A stretch of 64,000 nt of DNA from Chthonomonadaceae bacterium. Its GTDB lineage: Bacteria; Armatimonadota; Fimbriimonadia; Fimbriimonadales; Fimbriimonadaceae. The stretch is taken from positions 2,790,001 to 2,854,000 of the forward strand of contig CP054189.1 in the NCBI GenBank assembly GCA_015709495.1. The letters run 5' to 3'. The notes beneath the pieces are model-generated. The model was not told the origin of the DNA, searched no databases, and worked only from the letters and a program-made list of their open reading frames with translations. The position numbers and the translations under genes are program-made. Of the stretch, positions 1-7,658 are shown in pieces. The first letter of the stretch is position 1. Each line of letters begins with the position of its first letter.

Positions 1-1329
1 GTCGATCAGAACCGCGCGCAGCTCTCGGGCGCGAAGAGCGGCGTAGCGCGGACCGCGCTGGAGATCGAGAAGACGCGGATCAACGCCCAGGCGAACTTGG
101 CTCAGGCTGAAAGGCGACTTGCCGTGCTGAAGGCCGAGCTCGATATCCAGCCCACGCTCACCGACGCTTCCATCCGCTCGGCGCGGGCCAACCTCAATAC
201 CTCAGAGCAGCAACTCCGGCAACTCGTTGAAACGACGCAGCCCAACGAAAGGGTGGCGACGGATTCGGAGCTTCGGGAAGCGCGAGCGGGAGCGGAGACG
301 GCGAGCCGCGAATTGGAGCGCATCCGCGACCTCGAGGCCAAGGGCTATGTCGCGACGCGGCAACTTGACGCAACGCTACTGGACTTCGAGCGGGCGAGGT
401 CGAGGCTGGAAAGGGCGCAAGAGGACGCCAAACGGCTGGAGCAGCGCCAGCGCTTAGCCCGTGAACAGGCCGAACAAGCGGTCCTGAGGGCGCAAGCGGA
501 ACTCGATCGGGTTCTCGCCAACCGCATTCAGGACGCGAACAAGAGACGCGAGTACGAGAACGCGATTGCGGACGTTCGAAAATCGGAGGCTGCGCTCGCG
601 GATGTGCAGATTCTCCAAAAGTCCCGCGAGCAGAGCCAGGCGTCGGTCGCTCAATTGCAGAGCCAGTTGAGCGACACTGAGCGGCAACTGCGTGAGACCG
701 AGATTCGCGCGCCGATGGATGGAGTGATCGCGGCGCGGTTCCTCGAGGTCGGCGACTTGGTTTCGGGCCTCAGCGCGTTCGCTCAGGGCACCACCATCGT
801 GCGGATCGAGGATCGCAACGCCTTGCAGGTCGAGCTTCAAATCAACGAGATCGACGTCGCGCGGCTTCGGCTCGATATGCCCGCCGACATTACCGTAGAC
901 GCCTTTCCGAACGACACCTTCAAGGGCCACGTCAAGAAGATCGCGCCCAGCAGCGTCTCGAGCAACCTGCAGCAGGCCGCGTCCGATGCAGTCGTCAAGT
1001 ACAAGGTAGAAATCTGGATCGACGAGGCGAGCGAGGGCCTCCGAAGCGGGATGACCGCGAAGTGTACGCTCGTTACCCTCAGCCTGAAGAACGTCTTGCG
1101 CGTCCCTCGTGAGTACTTGGGGCAAGACGAGGAGGGCTACTTCGTCATGCTTGCCCCGGAGAAGGCGGCGCCTGGCGCCAAGGCGAAGAAACAGGCCGTC
1201 AAGGTCGGGGATCTCACCGGCGCGTTCGCGCAAATCGTCTCGGGCGTTAAGGAAGGCGCGATCCTCGCGAGGCCGGAGTACAAGGGTCCGAAACGGCAAG
1301 GCTTCATGGAAGCCGGAGTCGAAGAGTGA
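1..1329 (+). CDS. MacA/HlyD-type efflux periplasmic adaptor (5' partial)
   Basis: The reading frame is open at the first base, so the N-terminus, with its signal or anchor, lies outside the window. The visible 442 residues begin with long charged, Ala/Glu/Arg-rich helices typical of the coiled-coil hairpin of membrane fusion proteins. A lipoyl/barrel-sandwich half follows (the stretch around RAPMDGVIAARF, near 710-750), then a beta-barrel and a membrane-proximal domain. Such adaptors join an inner-membrane ABC or RND pump to an outer-membrane channel. The stop overlaps the start of the next gene (GTGA), and that gene is a MacB-like permease, so a MacAB-type tripartite ABC exporter is likely. 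The substrate cannot be told. Confidence 0.85.
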   Translation, partial: VDQNRAQLSGAKSGVARTALEIEKTRINAQANLAQAERRLAVLKAELDIQPTLTDASIRSARANLNTSEQQLRQLVETTQPNERVATDSELREARAGAETASRELERIRDLEAKGYVATRQLDATLLDFERARSRLERAQEDAKRLEQRQRLAREQAEQAVLRAQAELDRVLANRIQDANKRREYENAIADVRKSEAALADVQILQKSREQSQASVAQLQSQLSDTERQLRETEIRAPMDGVIAARFLEVGDLVSGLSAFAQGTTIVRIEDRNALQVELQINEIDVARLRLDMPADITVDAFPNDTFKGHVKKIAPSSVSSNLQQAASDAVVKYKVEIWIDEASEGLRSGMTAKCTLVTLSLKNVLRVPREYLGQDEEGYFVMLAPEKAAPGAKAKKQAVKVGDLTGAFAQIVSGVKEGAILARPEYKGPKRQGFMEAGVEE

Positions 1330-2555
1330 GCCTTTGGCAATCGTTCCTTATCGCCTTGGGCATGCTCCGGCTGCACAAGCTGCGGGCGTTCCTTACGATG
1401 CTGGGGGTGATCATCGGCGTGATGAGCGTCTCGATCATCGTCATGGTGTCGTATGGCTTCCAAAGCTACATGACCGGCGAATTCCAGCGTCTGGGGTCCG
1501 ATACGATCCTGATCTTCTATGACCCGGGGCGTCGGGAACGTGGGGCAACGGTGGGCGGGATCGAAGGGCTGACAATGGGGGATGTCGACTACCTAATGGA
1601 GCGCGTTCAGAGCCTCGACATCGCTTCGGCGATCTTGCAGCTTCCCCAGATGCCGGTCACCTACCTCGATCGGGAGATCACGAATCCCCGGCTCTTTGCG
1701 ACGGACGAGAACTTTCCTGAACTGAACCGACTGAGCGTCATCGAGGGTCGGCATCTGACGCGGCAAGACCTGGACGGAAAGGCCAACGTCGCAGTGGTGG
1801 GCGAGGAAGTTCGGGACAGGTTGTTTCCCGACAAGCGGGCGCTAGGAAAGTACATTTCCCTCAAAGGGATCACTCTTGAGATCGTTGGAGTGCTGGAGCG
1901 CCTCGACATCATGGGCGAGACGAACGCTCGCGATGTGTTGATGCCGATCTCGACGGCGCACAGCAAGTACATCGGCGGTGACCGGGTGATGTTCATCACT
2001 ACTCGGCCCCGCGAGGGAGTGTCGGTCAAGCAGGCCATGGACGAGGTTTGGCAAGCGTTGATGCTCCGGTCGGATAACCGCAGAATCTACCGCGTGGACT
2101 CGCGCGAGTCGATCCTCGCCGTCATGGGCACGATCATCGGAGTCGCCGGAGCGATCCTCGCCGCCATCGCGGCGCTGTCGCTGCTCGTGGGCGGCATCGG
2201 GATCATGAACATCATGCTGGTTTCGGTGACCGAACGAACCCGGGAGATCGGGCTTCGAAAGGCGGTGGGCGCAAAGACGGGCACGGTCCTCGTCCAGTTT
2301 CTGGTGGAGTCGGCGACGCTTAGCGTTGTGGGCGGGCTGATCGGAATGGGGATCGCTTACCTGTTTGGCCAGGGGCTCGCGCTCTTGACCGCCGCGACGA
2401 GTTGGCCCTCGAAGGGTGGATTGCCGGCCACTTTCCCCTACTACGCAGCGCTTGCAGCCGTTGGGTTCTCGGCTCTGATCGGGGTGGTTTTCGGGCTGTA
2501 CCCGGCAGTCCGCGCCGCGAAGTTGAGTCCGATCGAAGCTTTGCGGTCGGAATAA
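1326..2555 (+). CDS. MacB-like ABC transporter permease (FtsX family)
   Basis: 409 residues starting at GTG in a GTGA overlap with the adaptor gene, so the two are translationally coupled. An N-terminal membrane segment lies around residues 15-40 and is followed by a large extracytoplasmic MacB-PCD-type domain. Near residues 260-400 there are three hydrophobic helices with the typical FtsX motif region (LVGGIGIMNIMLVSVTERTREIGLRKAVGA). The product lacks the N-terminal ATPase domain found in E. coli MacB, so the nucleotide-binding subunit must be a separate gene. None is visible in the window, and it may lie upstream of position 1. Role: inner-membrane subunit of a tripartite exporter or mechanotransmission-type ABC system. 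Confidence 0.9.
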   Translation: MSLWQSFLIALGMLRLHKLRAFLTMLGVIIGVMSVSIIVMVSYGFQSYMTGEFQRLGSDTILIFYDPGRRERGATVGGIEGLTMGDVDYLMERVQSLDIASAILQLPQMPVTYLDREITNPRLFATDENFPELNRLSVIEGRHLTRQDLDGKANVAVVGEEVRDRLFPDKRALGKYISLKGITLEIVGVLERLDIMGETNARDVLMPISTAHSKYIGGDRVMFITTRPREGVSVKQAMDEVWQALMLRSDNRRIYRVDSRESILAVMGTIIGVAGAILAAIAALSLLVGGIGIMNIMLVSVTERTREIGLRKAVGAKTGTVLVQFLVESATLSVVGGLIGMGIAYLFGQGLALLTAATSWPSKGGLPATFPYYAALAAVGFSALIGVVFGLYPAVRAAKLSPIEALRSE

Positions 2556-2568
2556 GGGATTCGGGGGT

Positions 2569-2643
2569 TGGTAGCGGCGAGTGGACTTGAACCACCGACC
2601 CAACGGGTATGAACCGTTTGCTCTACCACTGAGCTACGCCGCC
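2569..2643 (-). tRNA. tRNA-Met (anticodon CAU)
   Basis: Read on the minus strand, the 75 bases fold as a complete cloverleaf. The acceptor GGCGGCG pairs with CGCCGCT through one G-U pair at 1:72. There is a D arm with GCTC/GAGC, an anticodon stem AACGG/CCGTT with loop TTCATAC giving CAU, and a T arm GTGGTTCAAGTCCAC. A73 and CCA are encoded. The anticodon stem lacks the three consecutive G-C pairs of initiator tRNAs, so it is an elongator Met tRNA, or a tRNA-Ile with lysidine-modified CAU, which sequence alone does not fully exclude. Confidence 0.93.
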
Positions 2644-2947
2644 ACCCAAGACCTATATTATGGCCCGTGACGCCCCGCCCTGCAACCCGGTGGGGACTTC
2701 GGGCGCCCCGGTATCTTGTCGTTGGGCAGCGGGATCGGGGGGTGGGTGGGGACAGCGGATTTCCGTGCCGTTCGTCCGGGAAGGTCGGGATTCACTCCGA
2801 ATTCTCCGCCCATGTGGAGGTTGTCGCTGCGGCCAGCACCGGGAACGAGACCCTCCACCCGTGGCGGGTGGAGGGATACAAACCTCTCGGCCCGTTGGGC
2901 CTGAGGTGCGCGTCTTCGACGGGGAACGTGGTCGAGTCTGGGGGGCG
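2644..2947. other. Intergenic region without a convincing gene
   Basis: About 300 bases between the tRNA and the first insertion sequence. Open frames here have atypical composition, resemble nothing recognisable and run into the IS, so they are not called. A CATAAT-like box on the minus strand (about 2658-2663) could be the tRNA promoter. The only clear structure is the perfect hairpin at 2851-2875. Confidence 0.5.
2851..2875. repeat. Perfect 10-bp inverted repeat (hairpin)
   Basis: CCCTCCACCC at 2851-2860 and GGGTGGAGGG at 2866-2875 are perfect reverse complements around a 5-base loop (GTGGC). No T-run follows on either strand, so it is not a standard intrinsic terminator. Its role is unknown. 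Confidence 0.6.
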
Positions 2948-3003
2948 GTTTGCCCTGCGGCGAAATTTGTGGACACCTACTTGTTCTGTCAGGAGAAAAT
3001 AGG

Positions 3004-3264
3004 ATGGTGTCTCGCCGTAGTTTCAGTCGTGAGTTCAAGTTAGGCATATGCCAGGAGATCGTTTCTGGCTTGCGGTCAAAGGCTCAGGTGTGCCGGGAGC
3101 ATGGTTTGTCTCCGGGGATGCTGGATCGTTGGGTGGACCAGTTCAAGGTCTTGGGTTCGGATGCGTTTCCGAATTCCGGGCGTTCGGGTTCGGGGATGGT
3201 GCTGGACCGTACGAAGGAGCTGGAAGCGCTCGTGGGTCGTCAGGCTTTAGAGATCGAGTTTTGA
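3004..3264 (+). CDS. IS3-family transposase OrfA (copy 1)
   Basis: 86 residues with an N-terminal helix-turn-helix (HTH_Tnp_1 type: FSREFKLGICQEIV, then KAQVCREHGLSPGMLDRWV) that recognises the IS ends. The C-terminal part carries the leucine-zipper-like LEALVGRQALEIEF. The stop TGA falls at a T-run (GAG TTT TGA); a -1 shift there continues as LKAAL, the usual start of the OrfB part in IS3 elements, which are made as OrfAB fusions by programmed frameshifting. The start ATG is chosen because it is conserved in all three copies, inside the left end. Confidence 0.85.
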   Translation: MVSRRSFSREFKLGICQEIVSGLRSKAQVCREHGLSPGMLDRWVDQFKVLGSDAFPNSGRSGSGMVLDRTKELEALVGRQALEIEF

Positions 3265-4143
3265 AGGCCGCACTAAAAAGGGAGGAACTCCGGGAAAAGG
3301 CAGCCATGATTCGCGCTCTTCGCCCGGAGTTTCCGTCCCTTTCGGTTCACCGCATGTCCCAATTGGTGGGCATATCTCGCTCTCTGGTGTACGCTCCGCA
3401 GAGGCAGAAATCGCGTCCCGAGTTGCTGTTGGCGATCGAGAGGCTGGTGGTCTTGTTCCTGGGTTACGGCTACCGCCGGGTTCGGCGCGCGCTTCAGCTC
3501 GAGGGCGTTGCGGTCAGCGAGTATGCAGTTCGCAAGCTCATGCGCGAGCACGGGCTGATGGCGCGAAGGCCGCGCAGCCGCGGGTGACCCGGCCGGGCGC
3601 TCGGGATCGCCGGGCAGGCAACCTGCTCAAGGGCCTCAGCGCCTCGGCCCCAACCAGATCTGGGTCGCCGACACCACGCGGGTGCGCACCGACTCGGGGC
3701 CGCTCTACCTGGCCGCCCTCATGGACCTGTATTCGCGCAAAGCGGTGGCCTGGCACCTCTCGCGCCGAAACGACGAAGCCCTGGTGCGCGATTGCCTCTT
3801 GAAGGCTCTGCAAACCCGCAAACCGAACCTCGGCTGGATTCACCACTCCGACCAAGGCTCGACCTACACCGCCTCCGGATACATGAGGCTCATCCGCGAC
3901 GCAGGCGGCAAAACCAGCTTCTCCGCTCCCGGAAAACCGCGCGACAATGCCCACATGGAAAGCTTCTTTCGGACCGTGAAGCTCGAAGAAGTCGACCGCA
4001 ACCGCTATGCGTCCTTCCTCGAAGCCCAAGCATCGCTGGAGCATTTCATCGATGCAATCTACAACCAACAGCGCATGCACTCAAGCCTTGAGTACATGAG
4101 CCCCGACCAATTCGAATCTCGCCCAACAAAGGAGGCGCGATGA
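3265..4143 (+). pseudogene. IS3-family transposase OrfB, frame-disrupted (copy 1)
   Basis: The region encodes a normal IS3 OrfB in pieces. An HTH_21-type part (MIRALRPEF to RPRSRG, 3306-3587) ends at a TGA. The catalytic rve part (IWVADTTR, HHSDQGSTY, DNAHMESFF: the D, D and E of the DDE triad) runs in another frame to 4143. Between them, a short third-frame stretch (about 3584-3650, GNLLKGLSASAP) is what the family expects. Two -1 steps, at about 3585 and 3650, would restore a continuous protein. The same two breaks occur in copies 2 and 3, so they predate transposition. They may be real inactivating changes, unusual recoding, or a shared error. Confidence 0.8.
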
Positions 4144-4174
4144 AGGTGTCCAACAATTTCGCCGCATTTCAGTT

Positions 4175-4450
4175 CGAGTCAGGCACGGGCTACCCGGGAT
4201 GGGCCCCTCATCCCCTCGGTCCCCTTCTCCCCCGGAGGGGCGAAGGGGAGGTCTTGGGCCTCGGCTTCAGAGAGAACGCGCCCAGTTTCGGGCTTGTTCT
4301 GCAAGGCGGAAGCGGGCTACCTGGGATGGCCCCTCATCCCCTCGGTCCCCTTCTCCCCCGGAGGGGCGAAGGGGAGGTCTTGTGCCTTGACTTTAGAGAG
4401 AACGCGCCCAGTTTCGGGTTTGTTCTGGGAGGCGGAAGCGGGCTACCCGG
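4175..4450. repeat. 126-bp tandem repeat array, units 1 and 2
   Basis: Two units with a period of 126 bp: CCCCTCATCCCCTCGG starts at 4204 and again at 4330. Each unit holds a strong hairpin, CCCCTTC-T-CCCC / GGGG-C-GAAGGGG (4221-4248 in unit 1), then a spacer with GAGAACGCGCCCAGTTTCGGG, and ends GCGGGCTACC(C/T)GGGATGG. Units differ by a few substitutions. IS copy 2 is inserted in the end of unit 2. Frames open through the repeats are not considered genes. Confidence 0.85.
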
Positions 4451-4478
4451 TGAAATGCGGCGAAATTGTTGGACACCT

Positions 4479-5358
4479 TCATCGCGCCTCCTTTGTTGGG
4501 CGAGATTCGAATTGGTCGGGGCTCATGTACTCAAGGCTTGAGTGCATGCGCTGTTGGTTGTAGATTGCATCGATGAAATGCTCCAGCGATGCTTGGGCTT
4601 CGAGGAAGGACCCATAGCGGTTGCGGTCGACTTCTTCGAGCTTCACGGTCCGAAAGAAGCTTTCCATGTGGGCATTGTCGCGCGGTTTTCCGGGAGCGGA
4701 GAAGCTGGTTTTGCCGCCTGCGTCGCGGATGAGCCTCATGTATCCGGAGGCGGTGTAGGTCGAGCCTTGGTCGGAGTGGTGAATCCAGCCGAGGTTTGGT
4801 TTGCGGGTTTGCAGAGCCTTCAAGAGGCAATCGCGCACCAGGGCTTCGTCGTTTCGGCGCGAGAGGTGCCAGGCCACCGCTTTGCGCGAATACAGGTCCA
4901 TGAGGGCGGCCAGGTAGAGCGGCCCCGAGTCGGTGCGCACCCGCGTGGTGTCGGCGACCCAGATCTGGTTGGGGCCGAGGCGCTGAGGCCCTTGAGCAGG
5001 TTGCCCGCCCGGCGATCCCGAGCGCCCGGCCGGGTCACCCGCGGCTGCGCGGCCTTCGCGCCATCAGCCCGTGCTCGCGCATGAGCTTGCGAACTGCATA
5101 TTCGCTGACCGCAACGCCCTCGAGCTGAAGCGCGCGCCGAACCCGGCGGTAGCCGTAACCCAGGAACAAGACCACCAGCCTCTCGATCGCCAACAGCAAC
5201 TCGGGACGCGATTTCTGCCTCTGCGGAGCGTACACCAGAGAGCGAGATATGCCCACCAATTGGGACATGCGGTGAACCGAAAGGGACGGAAACCCGGGCG
5301 AAGAGCGCGAATCATGGCTGCCTTTTCTCCCGGAGTTCCTCCCTTTTTAGTGCGGCCT
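4479..5358 (-). pseudogene. IS3-family transposase OrfB, frame-disrupted (copy 2)
   Basis: Reads leftward. It has the same HTH_21 and DDE segments as copy 1, with the shared breaks between them. It also carries the GA insertion that stops the OrfA-proximal frame at KREELREKRQP, and a private single-base deletion after MIRALRPG that scrambles the HTH_21 part until another in-frame methionine (MSQLVG, 5268). The catalytic segment with SDQGSTY and DNAHMESFF is intact from 4940 to 4479. This is the most damaged copy. Confidence 0.82.
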
Positions 5359-5619
5359 TCAAAACTCGATCTCTAAAGCCTGACGACCCACGAGCGCTTC
5401 CAGCTCCTTCGTACGGTCCAGCACCATCCCCGAACCCGAACGCCCGGAATTCGGAAACGCATCCGAACCCAAGACCTTGAACTGGTCCACCCAACGATCC
5501 AGCATCCCCGGAGACAAACCATGCTCCCGGCACACCTGAGCCTTTGACCGCAAGCCAGAAACGATCTCCTGGCATATGCCTAACTTGAACTCACGACTGA
5601 AACTACGGCGAGACACCAT
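5359..5619 (-). CDS. IS3-family transposase OrfA (copy 2)
   Basis: 86 residues, the same sequence as OrfA of copy 1 (MVSRRSFSREFK to QALEIEF), reading leftward from the conserved ATG inside the terminal repeat. It is a DNA-binding helix-turn-helix subunit of the IS3 transposase. It ends at the TGA in the T-run where a -1 shift would extend it into OrfB. Confidence 0.85.
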   Translation of the reverse strand: MVSRRSFSREFKLGICQEIVSGLRSKAQVCREHGLSPGMLDRWVDQFKVLGSDAFPNSGRSGSGMVLDRTKELEALVGRQALEIEF

Positions 5620-5675
5620 CCTATTTTCTCCTGACAGAACAAGTAGGTGTCCACAAATTTCGCCGCAGGGCACGG

Positions 5676-5811
5676 GATGGGCCCCTCATCCCCTCGGTCC
5701 CCTTCTCCCCCGGAGGGGCGAAGGGGAGGTCTTGTGCCTTGGCTTTGGAGAGAACGCGCCCAGTTTCGGGTTTGTTCTGAGAGGCGGAAGCGGGCTACCC
5801 GGGATGGGCCC
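5676..5811. repeat. 126-bp tandem repeat array, unit 3
   Basis: A third unit between IS copies 2 and 3. The hairpin half starts at about 5682 and the unit ends GGCTACCCGGGATGGGCCC at 5811, where copy 3 is inserted. Joined across the IS copies, it follows directly on unit 2 and continues into the partial unit at 7038. Confidence 0.85.
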
Positions 5812-5839
5812 TGAAATGCGGCGAAATTGTTGGACACCT

Positions 5840-6720
5840 TCATCGCGCCTCCTTTGTTGGGCGAGATTCGAATTGGTCGGGGCTCATGTACTCGAGGCTT
5901 GAGTGCATGCGCTGTTGGTTGTAGATTGCATCGATGAAATGCTCCAGCGATGCTTGGGCTTCGAGGAAGGACCCATAGCGGTTGCGGTCGACTTCTTCGA
6001 GCTTCACGGTCCGAAAGAAGCTTTCCATGTGGGCATTGTCGCGCGGTTTTCCGGGAGCGGAGAAGCTGGTTTTGCCGCCTGCGTCGCGGATGAGCCTCAT
6101 GTATCCGGAAGCGGTGTAGGTCGAGCCTTGGTCGGAGTGGTGAATCCAGCCGAGGTTCGGTTTGCGGGTTTGCAGAGCCTTCAAGAGGCAATCGCGCACC
6201 AGGGCTTCGTCGTTTCGGCGCGAGAGGTGCCAGGCCACCGCTTTGCGCGAATACAGGTCCATGAGGGCGGCCAGGTAGAGCGGCCCCGAGTCGGTGCGCA
6301 CCCGCGTGGTGTCGGCGACCCAGATCTGGTTGGGGCCGAGGCGCTGAGGCCCTTGAGCAGGTTGCCTGCCCGGCGATCCCGAGCGCCCGGCCGGGTCACC
6401 CGCGGCTGCGCGGCCTTCGCGCCATCAGCCCGTGCTCGCGCATGAGCTTGCGAACTGCATACTCGCTGACCGCAACGCCCTCGAGCTGAAGCGCGCGCCG
6501 AACCCGGCGGTAGCCGTAACCCAGGAACAAGACCACCAGCCTCTCGATCGCCAACAGCAACTCGGGACGCGATTTCTGCCTCTGCGGAGCGTACACCAGA
6601 GAGCGAGATATGCCCACCAATTGGGACATGCGGTGAACCGAAAGGGACGGAAACTCCGGGCGAAGCGCGCGAATCATGGCTGCCTTTTCTCCCGGAGTTC
6701 CTCCCTTTTTAGTGCGGCCT
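5840..6720 (-). pseudogene. IS3-family transposase OrfB, frame-disrupted (copy 3)
   Basis: Reads leftward. The HTH_21 segment MIRALRPEF to RPRSRG (6677-6396) and the DDE segment (6301-5840) lie in different frames, with exactly the same offset as in copy 1 (376 bases between MIRAL and MRTDSG). The upstream link to OrfA ends at KREELREKRQP because of the GA insertion. The DDE motif residues are intact. Confidence 0.82.
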
Positions 6721-6981
6721 TCAAAACTCGATCTCTAAAGCCTGACGGCCCACGAGCGCTTCCAGCTCCTTCGTACGGTCCAGCACCATCCCCGAACCCG
6801 AACGCCCGGAATTCGGAAACGCATCCGAACCCAAGACCTTGAACTGGTCCACCCAACGATCCAGCATCCCCGGAGACAAACCATGCTCCCGGCACACCTG
6901 AGCCTTTGACCGCAAGCCAGAAACGATCTCCTGGCATATGCCTAACTTGAACTCACGACTGAAACTACGGCGAGACACCAT
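6721..6981 (-). CDS. IS3-family transposase OrfA (copy 3)
   Basis: 86 residues, the helix-turn-helix DNA-binding subunit, identical in layout to OrfA of copies 1 and 2 (HTH, then the LEALVGRQALEIEF zipper-like end). The start ATG lies 54 bases inside the OrfA-side terminus, at the same place as in the other copies. Confidence 0.85.
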   Translation of the reverse strand: MVSRRSFSREFKLGICQEIVSGLRSKAQVCREHGLSPGMLDRWVDQFKVLGSDAFPNSGRSGSGMVLDRTKELEALVGRQALEIEF

Positions 6982-7020
6982 CCTATTTTCTCCTGACAGA
7001 ACAAGTAGGTGTCCACAAAT

Positions 7021-7102
7021 TTCGCCGCAGTGCACCCCTCATCCCCTCGGTCCCCTTCTCCCCCGGAGGGGCGAAGGGGAGGTCTTGTTGCACTGCGGCG
7101 AA
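7021..7102. repeat. Partial repeat unit 4 enclosed by a 14-bp inverted repeat
   Basis: 7038-7087 is the hairpin half of the 126-bp unit. It is bracketed by TTCGCCGCAGTGCA (7021-7034, the terminus of IS copy 3) and its perfect reverse complement TGCACTGCGGCGAA (7089-7102). The right-hand 14 bases match the outermost end of the same IS and then diverge, so they look like an IS-end remnant. Confidence 0.7.
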
Positions 7103-7185
7103 CGTCGGGGGCTTCGGCCGGGGGGCCGGAATGGAGTTCTGGAGACTGCGAGTACAATCCCCTGTGCCCTTTGGGTTCCCTAGTT

Positions 7186-7605
7186 ATGCTTTCGCGCTCA
7201 CCCTCCGACCGGTTCCACCGCGCTCGCGCCGACCACAGCCGCGAGATCGCCGAGGACTACGTGGAGCTTATCGAGCAGCTCATCGAGGAGCGCGGCGAAG
7301 CGAGGGTCACCGACATCGCGTCGGCGATCGGGGTGAGCAAGGTCACGGTCAGTCGAACCATCCAGAGGCTGCAACGAGACGGGTTTGTGAGGAGCGAGCC
7401 GTACCGGAGCGTTTTTCTGACGGATTTGGGTAAGGAACTCGCCGAGAAGGCGCGCAAACGTCACGAAATCGTGCTCTCGTTCCTGCGGGCGTTGGGGGTT
7501 CCGGAGACGGCCGCAGAAAACGACGCCGAGGGCATCGAGCACCACGTCAGCGAAGAGTCGCTGGCCGCAATGAGGCGGTTCGTCGAGCAAAGCCGCAGGC
7601 GCTGA
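7186..7605 (+). CDS. mntR: Manganese-responsive transcriptional regulator MntR (DtxR family)
   Basis: 139 residues, close to the 140-155 of MntR. A winged helix-turn-helix lies at about residues 25-85 (ARVTDIASAIGVSKVTVSRTIQRLQRDGFV). The dimerisation/metal-binding part follows, with the family signature DAEGIEHHVSEESL near the C-terminus, where the Glu and His residues bind Mn2+. There is no SH3-like domain, as expected for MntR rather than DtxR/IdeR. MntR represses Mn uptake or activates Mn export when Mn2+ is bound. A TACAAT box lies at 7153-7158. The ATG at 7186 is chosen because upstream in-frame sequence is repeat-derived. No Mn transporter lies beside it, so its targets are elsewhere. 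Confidence 0.9.
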   Translation: MLSRSPSDRFHRARADHSREIAEDYVELIEQLIEERGEARVTDIASAIGVSKVTVSRTIQRLQRDGFVRSEPYRSVFLTDLGKELAEKARKRHEIVLSFLRALGVPETAAENDAEGIEHHVSEESLAAMRRFVEQSRRR

Positions 7606-7658
7606 GCCGAGCGCGGAACCCGAAAGCGCTCGCCGACCGTCTTGTTGGGTGTTCGAAC

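Larger units (their letters stand above)
2951..4171 (+). mobile_element. IS3-family insertion sequence, copy 1
   Basis: 1,221 bp with imperfect terminal inverted repeats of about 28 bp. The left end starts TGCCCTGCGGCG and the right end reads TGAAATGCGGCG on the other strand; both continue with GAAATT and reach GGACACCT. The element starts TG and ends CA, as IS3 elements do. It is flanked by a 3-bp target duplication GTT (2948-2950 and 4172-4174). Inside lie OrfA and an OrfB-type DDE transposase in shifted frames. Compared with copies 2 and 3 it lacks two bases (GA) near 3297, which joins the start of OrfB to the HTH_21 part in one frame. Confidence 0.92.
4451..5672 (-). mobile_element. IS3-family insertion sequence, copy 2
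   Basis: 1,222 bp, the same element as copy 1 in opposite orientation, flanked by a 3-bp target duplication CGG (4448-4450 and 5673-5675). Removing it with one CGG restores the repeat junction GGGCTACCCGGGATGGG. It has two extra bases (GA) in OrfB, shared with copy 3, and a private one-base deletion near 5296 (AAACCCGGG instead of AAACTCCGGG) that further breaks OrfB. Confidence 0.92.
5812..7034 (-). mobile_element. IS3-family insertion sequence, copy 3
   Basis: 1,223 bp in the same orientation as copy 2, flanked by a 3-bp target duplication CCC (5809-5811 and 7035-7037). Removing it restores GGGATGGGCCCCTCATCCCC of the repeat array. It has the GA insertion of copy 2 but not its private deletion, so it is closest to a common ancestor of the pair. 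Its OrfA-side end starts TGCAC instead of the TGCCC seen in copies 1 and 2. Confidence 0.92.

Noticed and set aside
454-1299. Long minus-strand open frame across the efflux adaptor gene
   Set aside because: It lies fully inside a gene with clear MFP features, is Arg/Leu-rich and has no family resemblance; a shadow frame of GC-rich DNA.
4140-4563. Open frames through the 126-bp repeats
   Set aside because: They read repeat and IS-end sequence in several frames (PSSPRSPSPPEGRR pattern) and end at IS borders; typical repeat artefacts.
4204-7087. CRISPR array
   Set aside because: The units are 126 bp, nearly identical throughout and interrupted by IS elements; there are no unique spacers and no cas genes.
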